Source of the DNA: CAWFXC01 sp963819735
GTDB taxonomy: Bacteria; Actinomycetota; Acidimicrobiia; IMCC26256; DASPTH01
Length of the DNA stretch: 64,000 nt
Direction of reading: 5' to 3'
Assembly: GCA_963819735.1 (NCBI GenBank)
Contig: CAWFXC010000001.1
Span: forward strand, 2,170,001 to 2,234,000
Position numbers and translations under genes: made by a program. The notes below the pieces were generated by a model. That model was not told the origin of the DNA and did not search any database. It saw only the letters and a program-made list of their open reading frames with translations. Below, piece after piece: positions 44,072 through 53,213 of the stretch (position 1 is the stretch's first letter; the number at the start of each line of letters is the position of its first letter).

Positions 44072-44308
44072 TCGGAATCCGCGCGCCGGGGCGCGACGAC
44101 GGTTCGAGCGGTCGAGGTGAGCGCCGCCCTCAATGGGGTTGATCGAAGCACATTGCAGATTTGTGCCGTGCATGACGAACTGCCTAGCGGTGCCATCCGG
44201 CCGGCGGCATTGTTGGGGCGACGAACGCCGCACCCTGCCCGTGGCTAATTCCCCCCGTTGGTCAGACCTTCGGGGTTAGTCGAGCCGGAGGCGGTAAGCA
44301 GGCATGCT

Positions 44309-44905
44309 GTGTGGGTGCGTGATACCACCCTGACGCGTCGAGGGCTTCGCCTCGAATATGCAACGCTCGGTTGGAACGTCGTTGGTGTGCCAATCCTGGT
44401 CGTTGCAGCGATCCGGTCGGGATCGGCCGCAGCGGCGGGGTTCGGTTTCGACTCTGCAATCGAGATTGGCGCATCGCTCGTAGTCGTATGGGAACTGACC
44501 GGCGCACCGAAGCAACGCGAAGCTGTGGAGCTGCGGCTGATCGGGTGCGCCTTCTTGGCTCTCGCGGTTTACGTCACGGTTCAGGCGGCATACACGCTGA
44601 TCGGCGGACATCACCCGGGGCACTCCGTTCTCGGCATCGTGTGGACGTCAGCGACGTGCGTCGTGATGCTTGCCCTCGCTCGAGGGAAAGCGACCACCGG
44701 CGAAGCACTCGGGAACCCAGTACTGAAGGCTGAAGGTCGCGTCACCTTGGTGGACGCGTGCCTCGCTGCCGCGGTCCTCGTCGGCTTGACCCTGAATGCG
44801 ATCTGGGGGTGGTGGTGGGCCGACCCTTTGGCAGGACTTGTCATCGTCGGGTACGCGATTCGCGAGGCTCGAATCGCCCTGATGGTCAACGACGGCGCAC
44901 CGTAA
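44309..44905 (+). CDS. cation-diffusion-facilitator-like membrane protein
   Basis: About 198 residues from GTG 44309 (the frame is open to 44258; start uncertain). Five to six hydrophobic segments and the pattern GFGFDSAIEIGASLVVVWEL, WADPLAGLVIVGYAIREA resemble cation-efflux family proteins, where DSAIE and ADPLAG carry metal-site Asp residues. The cytoplasmic C-terminal domain is missing. The ion carried is unknown; the arsenic operon next door suggests metal stress. Confidence 0.75.
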   Translation: MWVRDTTLTRRGLRLEYATLGWNVVGVPILVVAAIRSGSAAAAGFGFDSAIEIGASLVVVWELTGAPKQREAVELRLIGCAFLALAVYVTVQAAYTLIGGHHPGHSVLGIVWTSATCVVMLALARGKATTGEALGNPVLKAEGRVTLVDACLAAAVLVGLTLNAIWGWWWADPLAGLVIVGYAIREARIALMVNDGAP

Positions 44906-45314
44906 GCCTGGTGGCCGTCAAGCGAATATGCGGCCGCGCCGGGTGTAGTCGGACATCCAGCGGAGTGCTTCACCGCGCGTCAGATAGCAAGGCCAACGTT
45001 CGTCGTCACCCGCGGGCCCAGCCCCACACCCATCGACCTTGGCGGATTAGTTCGGCGAGCTCGAACCCGTCGTCGGCTGCCATCTCCAACACCTTGTTGT
45101 CGTCCATGCTGTTCATGCCGCCATCGCGATGTGACGCCTAGGGAACGTCGGAGCCCCGGCCATGTCCTCGCCGGACAGGCCGGGCTCCGAACGTGAAGAA
45201 TCGGCCGGCATGTCGTGCACGGCCCCGACCGATCCTCCGGTCGGATTGTCGGCTGCACGCCGCGATTGCTGAACTGGCTTCGCGCCCTCTGCGTGACATC
45301 CGATCGGTTCCAGC
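44906..45314. other. gene-free stretch
   Basis: No open frame here reads like protein on either strand. Codon use is inconsistent and stops are scattered. Confidence 0.5.
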
Positions 45315-45572
45315 GTGTTGCTCTGCGAACCGAAGGGAGGGCGACTGCTGTACGGGATCGAAGAACACAAAGCGAAGCTGATGGGCCTGTTGGAGGACGG
45401 CAGCGACTATCTCGCGGGGTTGGCTGAAGAGTTCCCGGATGGGCGCTTGGTCGCGAGGTGCCTGGTGTTGGAAGCGGTCGAGAGCGCGACGGGGAACGCG
45501 CCGCCGCCTCCCGACGCGTCGGACTACACGGAGTCGGGACTCCGTGGGTCGTTCCCGGTCACGGCGAACTGA
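45315..45572 (+). CDS. small hypothetical protein
   Basis: Up to 85 residues; the start is doubtful (GTG 45315, or a later codon after GGGAGG at 45345). YGIEEHKAKLMGLLEDGSDYLAGLAEEFPDGRLVARCLVLEAVESA reads as a believable helical protein, then a Pro-rich end. No family recognised and no clear partner genes. Confidence 0.4.
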   Translation: MLLCEPKGGRLLYGIEEHKAKLMGLLEDGSDYLAGLAEEFPDGRLVARCLVLEAVESATGNAPPPPDASDYTESGLRGSFPVTAN

Positions 45573-46213
45573 GGCGAGCTCGACCACGCGGCTCGGCCTC
45601 AAGGTGAGGGATGCAACGTCGATGAGAGGGACGCCAGACCGCAACAAAGCGAAGGAGTCCCTCCCTGGACAGCCCTCTGGGGTGGGGCTTCCTCGCGAGT
45701 CGGACGGTTTCGGTAGGAAGAAGCACGCGAGCGGTAGCGATGCGTGCCGCTTACGCGAAGAGCCGGCCGGTGTGTAGCCCGGCCGGTTCTTGGGTGTCTT
45801 GTACGTTGCCGCCGAGCTAGTGGATGACAGACTTGCACAGCGGCACGGCGGGGCCCGCCAGGCGGCGATTTCTTCTTCCTCCGGTTCACGTGTGGGCGTT
45901 TCGAGTTCCGCGGTGGGACCGGTTGGACCACCACAACATGAACGAACCCTGGCAGGACTGAGTGGGCTTCGCTGATTCGGCTAGGCACGCGTCGAAGCGC
46001 CGCGTGCGGACTCTGGGAAGAGCATCGCGGCGCTTCGACTGGGTCCGAAGCAGGGGCAAAACTGCCCGGACTTGGTCGAGCAGGTGCGGCCCAAAATATG
46101 AGACCAGGATGAAACCGACACGAAGTGTCCGAGATCACCCCGGACGGGCGTCATTCCAGGTTTTGCCACGAATGGTCGATGTAGCGGAGTGAAACGGGCA
46201 CCACGCGAACAGG
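45573..46213. other. gene-free stretch with a terminator-like hairpin
   Basis: Apart from the hairpin at 45758-45791 nothing is recognisable. Several Arg-rich frames cross the region but have no protein-like composition. Confidence 0.5.
45758..45791. terminator. rho-independent terminator-like hairpin
   Basis: AAGAGCCGGCC pairs with GGCCGGTTCTT (11 bp, one G-U pair) around a 12-base loop. No long T run follows, as is common at high GC. It may end transcription from the small gene at 45315. Confidence 0.6.
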
Positions 46214-46417
46214 ATGAAGCAAATGAGTCTTTTCGTCTTCCGTACGTGGCTCGAAGCGAAGTTCGGCAAGGACGAAGAAGGCGCCAGCATGGTCGAGTAC
46301 ATCCTGCTGGTGGCCCTCATCGCCCTCGCCGTCATCGCGGCAGTGGTATTCCTGAAAGACCAAGTAAACGGCAAGTTCAACCAGGCAGGCAGCTCGCTCA
46401 GCAGCTCAGGCTCCTAA
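46214..46417 (+). CDS. Flp-type (type IVb) pilin
   Basis: A 67-residue pre-pilin. After a short cytoplasmic leader comes EEGASMVEYILLVALIALAVIAAVVFL: Gly before the cleavage site, the Glu at position 5 of the mature helix (MVEY) and one long hydrophobic helix, all typical of Flp/Fap pilins assembled by Tad systems. No tad assembly genes are in the window, so it is an orphan locally. A terminator follows 44 bases downstream. Confidence 0.9.
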   Translation: MKQMSLFVFRTWLEAKFGKDEEGASMVEYILLVALIALAVIAAVVFLKDQVNGKFNQAGSSLSSSGS

Positions 46418-46460
46418 GCAACGGCAACCAACAAGCCTGCTTCTCCGCAGACCACCGAGA

Positions 46461-46489
46461 GAAGGCCCCGCAACCGGCGCGGGGCCTTC
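46461..46489 (+). terminator. terminator after the pilin gene
   Basis: GAAGGCCCCGC and GCGGGGCCTTC form a perfect 11-bp stem with a 7-base loop, followed by tccgcgccgttt. A strong intrinsic terminator for the pilin transcript. Confidence 0.85.
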
Positions 46490-47056
46490 TCCGCGCCGTT
46501 TGACGCCCGGACCAAACACCGACTCGAAACCGCGCAGGGGCTTGGCCCAGTCGCAACGAACGGACGTCCAAGACTAAAGAACCCCGGCCTGCCCACCCGA
46601 GGACACGCACCCAATTACTAACGATGCAGATTTCGGGTACACGCGCCGAAGCGCGGCGGACTTCGTTGTCGTCACGGCGCTTCGGTAGGTCAGGCTCCAA
46701 GGTCCGGCCGGCATCCTTTGTAGCCACGCTCTGCCGACCCGAAACTTCCTCGGCAGGTTCTGTCTCACGCCGGCAACCTTGTGTCGCCGTTGCAGCACAT
46801 CCTTGCGCTTTCTGGTTTACGCGGACCGAGTCCCGGATAGGACACCGTTGGCGGATTCTTCTCCGCTTTACAACAACCGGCGCGACCCCAACCCTTTCTG
46901 CCCCCCCAAGCTCAAAGGGTTGGAGTTTCGTCGCGAAACGCGCCGAAGCGCCCCAGGGTCTCGCGGAGGGGACGGAGGCCCAGCCAACCGCGGACGATAC
47001 GGGCGGAGCGGTCAGGGACCTCCGTCAACGCTTAGGTACCCGCGCGGTTCGGTTCG
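46490..47056. other. gene-free stretch
   Basis: Lower GC than its surroundings in places and no protein-like frame. It separates the pilin unit from the convergent STAS gene. Confidence 0.5.
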
Positions 47057-47404
47057 CTAACGCGAGGATTCGGCCTGCGCTTCTTGAGCCCCATTGGTAT
47101 GCGCGACCGTCTCGATCCAGTCGCCGAGCCCGACGATCTCGAGCACGTCCCGGACGATCCCAGACGGTGATCGCAAGATGAGTTCGCCACCGGCGGCGAG
47201 CAGCCGGTTGCGCGCACGGACGAGAACACCGATCCCGGTCGAGTCGAGGAACGTCACCCCCGACAGGTCCAGCACGACCTGCCCCGCGAGCAGGTTCAGG
47301 GAGGCCTGTAACTCGGGCGCGTCCGCCATGTCGATCTCGCCGGCCGCGTTGACCACCACGGTCCCGTTGGCGTGCACGCGCGTCAACACCAGCGCCTCAC
47401 CCAT
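47057..47404 (-). CDS. STAS-domain anti-sigma factor antagonist
   Basis: A 115-residue single STAS domain: VVVNAAGEIDMADAPELQASL, VVLDLSGVTFLDSTGIGVLVRARNRLLAAGG, LRSPSGIVRDVLEIVGL. Ser55 in FLDSTGIG is the residue phosphorylated by anti-sigma kinases in SpoIIAA/RsbV proteins. When unphosphorylated it would sequester an anti-sigma factor and free a stress sigma factor. The kinase and sigma genes are not in this window. Confidence 0.93.
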   Translation of the reverse strand: MGEALVLTRVHANGTVVVNAAGEIDMADAPELQASLNLLAGQVVLDLSGVTFLDSTGIGVLVRARNRLLAAGGELILRSPSGIVRDVLEIVGLGDWIETVAHTNGAQEAQAESSR

Positions 47405-47577
47405 GCGCCACCTCCTTGTTTGCTGGGTCCCAATCCAGAAACACTTCGGCCCGCTTCTAAGCCATCGAAATTTTATGCAACCGGTTTTCGTGCACGCAAC
47501 GCGGGTAGGGATCGGTGGTCTCGAAAGGTCAGCAGCGTCCGCCTCACCGGGCGTTGATTTCGAGGCGCAAGTGCGGG

Positions 47578-47605
47578 AGCCCCCGTCTTCCTAGGTCCGG
47601 GGGCT
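47578..47605. terminator. GC hairpin upstream of a small gene
   Basis: AGCCCCCG and CGGGGGCT form an 8-bp stem with a 12-base loop, 43 bases before the ATG at 47648. It could be a terminator for upstream transcription or a leader element of the small gene. Confidence 0.55.
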
Positions 47606-47647
47606 TCCGCCGGAACCTTGGCGGATCTCTAAGGGGAGGTCTCTCTC

Positions 47648-47842
47648 ATGACGACTCAGGAAGTGGAGTTCGAAGCATCCAGGTTCGGGTTCCATCTCGA
47701 GCAGGTGGAGGACGACGTCCAGGGCTCGGTGCTCATGTGGCATCGCGGGACGGACTACCGGTGGCCGTCGTTCCTGACGGAACGGGAGGCGCTCGACTGG
47801 ATGGAAAACCGCCTCAATGGCATCAACTTCACACCCGGCTGA
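47648..47842 (+). CDS. small hypothetical protein
   Basis: A 64-residue acidic protein (EVEFEASRFGFHLEQVEDDVQGSVLMWHRGTDYRWPSFLTEREALDWMENRL) with a good GGGGAGG site before the ATG. The composition and aromatic pattern look like a compact folded domain. No family recognised and no operon partner. Confidence 0.6.
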   Translation: MTTQEVEFEASRFGFHLEQVEDDVQGSVLMWHRGTDYRWPSFLTEREALDWMENRLNGINFTPG

Positions 47843-48029
47843 CTCCAGACTGTCGCTCGGGATCAGGGTGTGACGGAGCCCGGGTAATCGACGTCCCGGA
47901 AGATCCTCCCGGACCCCGCCCACCCGGAGTATGCACCCCCGCAAACGAGAGACACCGGCAGAGTGCTCGGGCGAAGATGAAGTCTGCGCGTCTCAGCAGG
48001 TCCTGTCACCAAGGCGCCTAGGCTCCCAG

Positions 48030-48924
48030 CGCGTCGACAGTTACCGGTTCTTGCCGCGCAGTTTTCGTCCGTTGTTCGAGTCGCCGGTGCCACTCCCCGG
48101 CGAGGCCGATGTGGTGTGGGCGCCGTTTGAGCCCCGGTTAGCAGACGCGACGATCGCGTTGCTGTCTTCCGCGGGTCTGCCAATCGCGGGTGAGCAGGCG
48201 CCGTTCGACGCGGACGGCGAGCGAGCACGCCCATCGTGGGGTGACCCGACTTGGCGTGCGATCCCCAGTACCACCGCGCAAGGCGAACTCGAGATGACCC
48301 ATCTCCACGTCAACTCGGCGGACATCTTGTCAGATCATGAGGTCGCGCTCCCGGTCCGTGCCCTGAACCAACTTGTTACCGAACGAGTCGTGGGAGCGGC
48401 TGCGGCGTCCCACATCTCGGTGATGGGCTACCAAGCTGCGGGACTCGACGACTGGCGTGCGACAACCGGTCCCGAGATTGTTGCCCGGTTACGCGACGAA
48501 GGCGCAGACGGCGTTGTGCTCGCACCAGCCTGACCTGACTGCTGTCGCAACGTGCCCGTGCTGGCACGTCTCATCGAACGAGCAGGCATCCCCACCGTCT
48601 TCGTGACCATGATGCCGGACGCCGCCACCGCGCTGTTGGTGCCACGAACATTGGGGGTCGAGTTCCCGTTCGGCCATCCCTTCGGTTTGCCGAACGATGC
48701 ACCGCTCCAACCGACGGGTCCTTGAAGCCGCGCTACTGGTCCTCGCTGGTGCTCAAGCACCCGGAGCCAGGATTGATCTCGACGACGAATGGCCGATCCC
48801 GGTCCGCGACGCCTACCGCGGGTGGCAACCAGCGGAACCAAGCCCCGCGGTCGCGGTCATGCTGCGCCGAAACCAAACCGGAGCAACAACAGACTTAGGG
48901 CGCCGCGACGGCGACCATCGTTAG
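48030..48924 (+). pseudogene. GrdB-like (selenoprotein B family) gene, copy 1, with in-frame TGA
   Basis: Homologous along its length to the copy at 52245-53141 (for example VDSYRFLPRSFRPLF, PSWGDPTWRAIP, GIPTVFVTMMPDA, GVEFPFGHPFG). These belong to the glycine/sarcosine/betaine reductase selenoprotein B-like family. The frame meets a TGA at 48531 inside LAPA-x-PDCC, where relatives usually have the first Cys of PxCPVC; it continues open past it. A one-base insertion near 48705 then shifts the frame for the C-terminal 70 residues. No start codon sits at the homology start; the frame opens at ATG 47931. Either a decayed copy or a Sec-encoding gene with sequence errors. Confidence 0.65.
48550..48569 (+). 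promoter_or_regulatory. SECIS-like hairpin 3' of the in-frame TGA
   Basis: ACGTGCC and GGCACGT pair perfectly (7 bp) around the 6-base loop CGTGCT. The loop starts 23 bases after the TGA and has G as its second base, which fits the general bacterial SECIS rules as I remember them (16-37 base spacing, G in the first two loop bases). The corresponding bases of copy 2 do not pair. Whether it works is unknown. Confidence 0.35.
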
Positions 48925-49214
48925 CGCGAACAGCTCGACGGTTGCTCAGTGGCGTCTCCGACGCTTCGTCCTTCGCAAGTTGACGCTCACCAAGCAGCCG
49001 TCGTACCTGACGCGCGTGCTCGGTACCCGCCTGAGCGCTAAGGACCGGCTCAGGGCTGGGGAGCCTCGTCCCGGCCGGCTGCTCAGCGACCAGTACGTCG
49101 GGAACCCTTTCTCAGATAGAAGCCTGAGCGGCTCCAGCACGAGTTCGGGTGCGCGTGTTCGGTGCGGGGGCGTGCGCGAGATCGGCAGTTGGGTGGTGTC
49201 GCGGTGAGCGGGTG
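48925..49214. other. gene-free stretch
   Basis: No protein-like frame on either strand. It lies between the end of the GrdB-like copy 1 and the convergent membrane protein. Confidence 0.5.
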
Positions 49215-50528
49215 TTACAACGGTGTGCGCGCGGAGCATGTGAGCACTTCCCCGCTGTCGATCGTGGGTGCGACCGTCGAGAGCCACGCGGGTGCGCCGA
49301 ACGTGTGTGTTCGTAGGTCGTTCGCATTAGTGAGCGGTTCATCGCTACGCAGACCACGCCGGTCGATCATCAACACGACTTGGTTTCCGACCGTGACTTT
49401 GATGGCTTCGACCCAGGGCGCGAGTTGATTGTGGGCGGCGAGCGCGGCAGTGGCCAGAGCCCGCTGATCTGGTGCGCGGGCCGGGTCGGCGGTCAGTGTC
49501 GCGACGTCTGGTTCGTCGAGTGAGTTACCCGCCGTGTAGTGGTACGTCCACAAACCGGATTGGTCGCCGCTGAGACAGTGGGCGGCCCCCTCGAGTTCGG
49601 TTTTCACGATGTTGTCGCGGGCCCCGTCGACGAGTGTGCGGAGACCTGGCGGTACCCATCCCAGCCCGTCCGAGGCCCGGACGAAGCCGACGTCGGCGCG
49701 TGGGCCCGCCACTGCGAGTGCCAGGGTGGCTGCGACGAGCACGACCGTGGTGGCGACGAGCGCGACTTCGGGGAGTTGCCGGGTTCGGCGGTGCAGCGCG
49801 ATCGCTCGACGTTCGTGGGTACGTCCCGCACCACCCACCAACCGGTAGCAGGCGAAGACGGCACCGTAGATCGGCGCGTGTGCCCACGCGCCCATGCGGG
49901 CCGCCGCGAGTACACCCTCGGGACCCTCAAGAGCGATCCACCGTGCAGCGGCAAGCACGGTCCCGGCGAGCGCACCGACGGTCAGGGCGGCAAGTGCACC
50001 GAGCAGCAACTTGAGCCAGTTGAGCGGGTTGACGCAACCGCGCAGCAAGCGTCCGACTACACGCGCCGGTACAACGACGACGTCAGCGCTGCCCTTCGTC
50101 GTCGCTCCGCCACGGGCAGTCTCCGCAGCGGTGAGCGCGATCGCCACCATCGCGCACACCATGAGCCACGCGACTGGAAGCCTGAGCGTGGGAAGCGCGC
50201 CAGCGACGGCGACGACGGTCAGGAGGTGGGCATCGAGCCAGCGGCCCGAGTCGCTCCGGGCGACGACACGCCCCGGAGCGGTCTCCTGTCCGAACGAAGC
50301 GAACGAGGCGAGCGGCGAGGGCTCCACCGGTGGAAGATCGGGTTCGGGCTCAGATTCGGTGCGCGTCGGGGGGACTCGCGCTCGGAACTTCGACCACAGC
50401 GTCGGCTCGACCGGTTCGACCTTCGCCGCCAGCGGCTCGACCAACGGCAGCTCGGCGCCGGCTTGGGACGCCAACCAGACGTCGAACTCCGCGTCGACCT
50501 CCTCGATGAACTCAGTCGCCACGACCAT
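49215..50528 (-). CDS. multi-pass membrane protein, unknown
   Basis: About 437 residues from ATG 50528 (the frame is open to 50645). An acidic/Pro-rich cytoplasmic part (residues 1-95) is followed by hydrophobic segments LLTVVAVAGALPTLRLPVAWLMVCAMVAIAL, LLLGALAALTVGALAGTVLAAA and VALVATTVVLVAATLALAVAGP, then a C-terminal domain of about 150 residues outside the membrane with two Cys (HCLSGDQSG, VLTCSART). I do not recognise the family. Upstream small frames on the same strand may belong to the same unit. Confidence 0.6.
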   Translation of the reverse strand: MVVATEFIEEVDAEFDVWLASQAGAELPLVEPLAAKVEPVEPTLWSKFRARVPPTRTESEPEPDLPPVEPSPLASFASFGQETAPGRVVARSDSGRWLDAHLLTVVAVAGALPTLRLPVAWLMVCAMVAIALTAAETARGGATTKGSADVVVVPARVVGRLLRGCVNPLNWLKLLLGALAALTVGALAGTVLAAARWIALEGPEGVLAAARMGAWAHAPIYGAVFACYRLVGGAGRTHERRAIALHRRTRQLPEVALVATTVVLVAATLALAVAGPRADVGFVRASDGLGWVPPGLRTLVDGARDNIVKTELEGAAHCLSGDQSGLWTYHYTAGNSLDEPDVATLTADPARAPDQRALATAALAAHNQLAPWVEAIKVTVGNQVVLMIDRRGLRSDEPLTNANDLRTHTFGAPAWLSTVAPTIDSGEVLTCSARTPL

Positions 50529-50554
50529 AAAGTCGGCAAGGCCGGGAAAACTCT

Positions 50555-50997
50555 TTACAGCGCCGCCCACCCCACAGTCCTCCCAGAACTCGCGCAGATG
50601 GCCCCCGCTCCGCATTCGCCTTGGCCCCCGAGCCATGCCGCACAACCCGCGAGGACGGGCGTTCTCGAGCGCACCCCGCCGTGGCGTTTCTGCGCCCGCG
50701 CTCTGGCGGTGATTTCGGTGAGGGTTTGGTGGGCGAGTTCTGCCCCACGCATGAGCATCCCCACTCCCACGCTGCCGGGTCGGGGTGCGTCATGCCACCG
50801 TCGACGACGCACCGATCCGCGACACGCGCGACCGCACGCTCCGCCTGCGCGCGATGTGCCGATCTGCGCTCCTCGAGCCGCGTTTCGGCGAACGTTCGGT
50901 GCGCCAATCTGTACCCGGACAGGGCCATCGAGACCAGGCAGTTCCGTGCTTGCTTTGCATTCAAGCGGCGTGAATCACATGCCAGTGGCTTCCGCAA
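50555..50997 (-). pseudogene. possible small helical protein in two frames
   Basis: Two adjacent frames each read like protein: 50997 to about 50770 (NAKQARNCLVSMALSGYRLAHRTFAETRLEERRSAHRAQAERAVARVADR) and about 50765 to 50680 in another frame (VGMLMRGAELAHQTLTEITARARAQKRHGG). Joined by a one- or two-base correction near 50765 they would give a helical, Arg-rich protein. No family recognised; low confidence. Confidence 0.3.
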
Positions 50998-51256
50998 CCA
51001 CCGTGCTATCGACAGAGATCGTAAACGCGTATGGCCCGGGCTCGAACCTCGGCTTGACCTTCACCATCTCGACAATGTGTTCAGCACCTCCGCCATGCCA
51101 CACCTGGATCGTTCGGACGGCTCTGTAATAGGTGGAGAGCCAAAATGGGCTCTCGAGAAGGATGGAATCGTCGCCGACGCGCAGCTCAACCCTTCCAGTC
51201 ACGCTGCTCCACCGAAACTCGGCAGGAGTACCGGCGACGTCGAACTCGATCCGCAT
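50975..51256 (-). CDS. small beta-rich hypothetical protein
   Basis: A 93-residue protein from ATG 51256 with GGAGG upstream. MRIEFDVAGTPAEFRWSSVTGRVELRVGDDSILLESPFWLSTYY then IVEMVKVKPRFEPGPYAFTISVDSTVVAE suggests a small beta-sandwich. No family recognised. It overlaps the doubtful frame at 50997 by about 20 bases. Confidence 0.65.
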   Translation of the reverse strand: MRIEFDVAGTPAEFRWSSVTGRVELRVGDDSILLESPFWLSTYYRAVRTIQVWHGGGAEHIVEMVKVKPRFEPGPYAFTISVDSTVVAEATGM

Positions 51257-51434
51257 CGGTCGCTGCCTCCCTCCGAGCAAGCCCGACCATCTCGCTACGG
51301 CCGAAGGGCCCGCTCCTCACCACGGGTTGCCTTGCCAAGCGTCGCGCCGCGGTCAACCCCGATCATCGCGGAGCCGCGCAGATTGCGCGCTCGGAGCATG
51401 CCGAGCGCCAGCTACGCGTTTCTGACAGCCGCGG

Positions 51435-52202
51435 TCATGGCGCGGCGAGCGCGCCTCCGGGGATGATGGCCAGAAAGCGCTCGATCATGGGGTTCACTTG
51501 CTCTGGTACCTCGAGCTGAAGGAAGTGACCGGCTCCGACCGTCTGGCCGAGCGTCATCGTGGAGTTCGCGGCTAGCAGCGATGCTGCATCATTGGTTGGT
51601 ACCGCGGACGAGATCGTCAGCACCGGTACCGCGCAGCGCCGCAACATCGCCATTGCATCACACGCGGCGATGGCCTGCACCAAGGGGATCGCGATGTCGT
51701 TGGGCACCGCAGTCATGGTCTCGATGATCTTCGCTCGACGTGTCGCATCGTCGGTTGGCAGAAACATCTGTTCGACGAACTGACGGCGTCCGGTTGGCCC
51801 ATCCGGACCCGAGAAGGAGGCGATTAGCTGCGGGGCGAATTCCTTCCACACGTCCTTGCTTAGTGGCGGTGGATCGATCAGCGCTACCGCGCCGGCCAGC
51901 GCGGGCGCTGACTGCGAGAGCGCCAGCGCGACCATCGCGCCGATGCTGTGACCGAACACGACAGCGCGCGCCAAGTGAAGGTCGGCGGCCAGCTCGGCAA
52001 CGCGACTCGCGAACGCGTCGATCGCATATTCCTCGGGTACCGCGCTCGTGCCGTGCCCCGGCAGATCCACGGAAACAACTCGATGTGAGTGCGAGAAGTA
52101 GTCGAACTGCGGGGCGAAGAAGCTGCGATCGCCGCACCATCCATGCAAGAACAAGAGGGCGGGCTCACCCGCACCTGCTGCGTCGTAACCAAGCTCACTC
52201 AT
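51435..52202 (-). CDS. alpha/beta hydrolase
   Basis: A 255-residue hydrolase from ATG 52202, preceded by GGGGAGG. LLFLHGWCGDRSFFAPQFDYFSHSHRVVSVDLPGHG is the oxyanion/early core and VVFGHSIGAMVAL gives the nucleophile elbow (GHSIG); GAGHFLQLEVPEQVN supplies the His. The family covers esterases, haloperoxidase-like enzymes and meta-cleavage hydrolases, so the substrate is open. It lies 42 bases downstream of the GrdB-like copy 2 on the same strand. Confidence 0.87.
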   Translation of the reverse strand: MSELGYDAAGAGEPALLFLHGWCGDRSFFAPQFDYFSHSHRVVSVDLPGHGTSAVPEEYAIDAFASRVAELAADLHLARAVVFGHSIGAMVALALSQSAPALAGAVALIDPPPLSKDVWKEFAPQLIASFSGPDGPTGRRQFVEQMFLPTDDATRRAKIIETMTAVPNDIAIPLVQAIAACDAMAMLRRCAVPVLTISSAVPTNDAASLLAANSTMTLGQTVGAGHFLQLEVPEQVNPMIERFLAIIPGGALAAP

Positions 52203-52244
52203 ATCGACCTCCCCTAGCCCTAGCCCGACGAACGACATCCCGCG

Positions 52245-53141
52245 TCAGACAGCGTCGCATCCGGCGGTCACGTCCGCCAGCGCCGAGCAGTTCTGGGTTC
52301 TACTGTCCAGTGCCTGCGCGATGATCGGGCTCGGCTCTGCTGGTTGCCATGCTTTGTATGCTTCTCGGGCTTCGACGGGCCATTCGATGTCGACGTCGAG
52401 CCGTACGCCTGGTTCTGATGCGCCGCTGAGTACGGTGAGCGCGGTTTCGAGAACGCGTCGTTGTGTGTAGCGATCGTCGGCGGGACCGAATGCGTGGCCG
52501 AACGGGAACTCGACACCGACGATACGAGGGGTGTCGAGCTTCTCGGCGACGTCGGGCATCATCGTGACCAGTACGGTCGGGATGCCTGCGCGTTCGAGGT
52601 GGCGTGCGAGCACGGGAACGTTCTTGCAACAGTCGGGACCGTTGGGTGCGAGCACGACTCCATCGACCGACTGTTCCGTTAGCATCGCAGCTGTTTCGTG
52701 GTCGGTTTTCGTGCGCCATTCGTCGAGGCCCGCGCTCTGATAGCGCATGACCGGAGACGTGTTCTCGGGCGGACCCGCCCACCACGCCGTCAGCGACGAG
52801 CTCGTCGAGTGCGCGCAGCGGCAGGGCGATTTCGTGGTCGGTTTCGAAGCCGGTCGTGTTGACATGGAGGTGCCCCATCGCGAGGTCGCCTTGGTGCACG
52901 TCCTGGGGGATCGCTCGCCACGAGGGATCCCCCCACGAGGGTTCGCGGCGTTCCCGGTCGGCATTGAACGGGACCTGAGTGGGACACGACAGACCTCTGG
53001 TCGAGAGCAGCGCGATCGACGAGTCCGAGAGTCGCGACGTGAACTCGCTCCACACCTCGCCGGTCTCGCCCGGCAGTGGCTCCGGCGGCGCTAAAACGTC
53101 TGGAAGCTCTTCGGAAGGTAGCGGTAGCTGTCAACACGCAT
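52245..53141 (-). pseudogene. GrdB-like (selenoprotein B family) gene, copy 2, with two frameshifts
   Basis: From ATG 53141 the protein begins VDSYRYLPKSFQTF, then the frame breaks near 53087; it continues as PPEPLPGETGEVWSEFTSRLSDSSIALLSTRGL, breaks again near 52765, and ends with DGVVLAPNGPDCCKNVPVLARHLERAGIPTVLVTMMPD to 52245. It matches copy 1 over the whole length. At the Cys/Sec position it has Gly (GGT), so the redox pair is not UxxC or CxxC here. Two one-base indels would restore a protein of about 298 residues. Confidence 0.7.
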
Positions 53142-53213
53142 GGTGGGAGCGTACGGGCCGACGATGTCATGCACCAGAGGCACAGGTGCTCTCCAGAGCG
53201 TAGGTTTTTGCCA

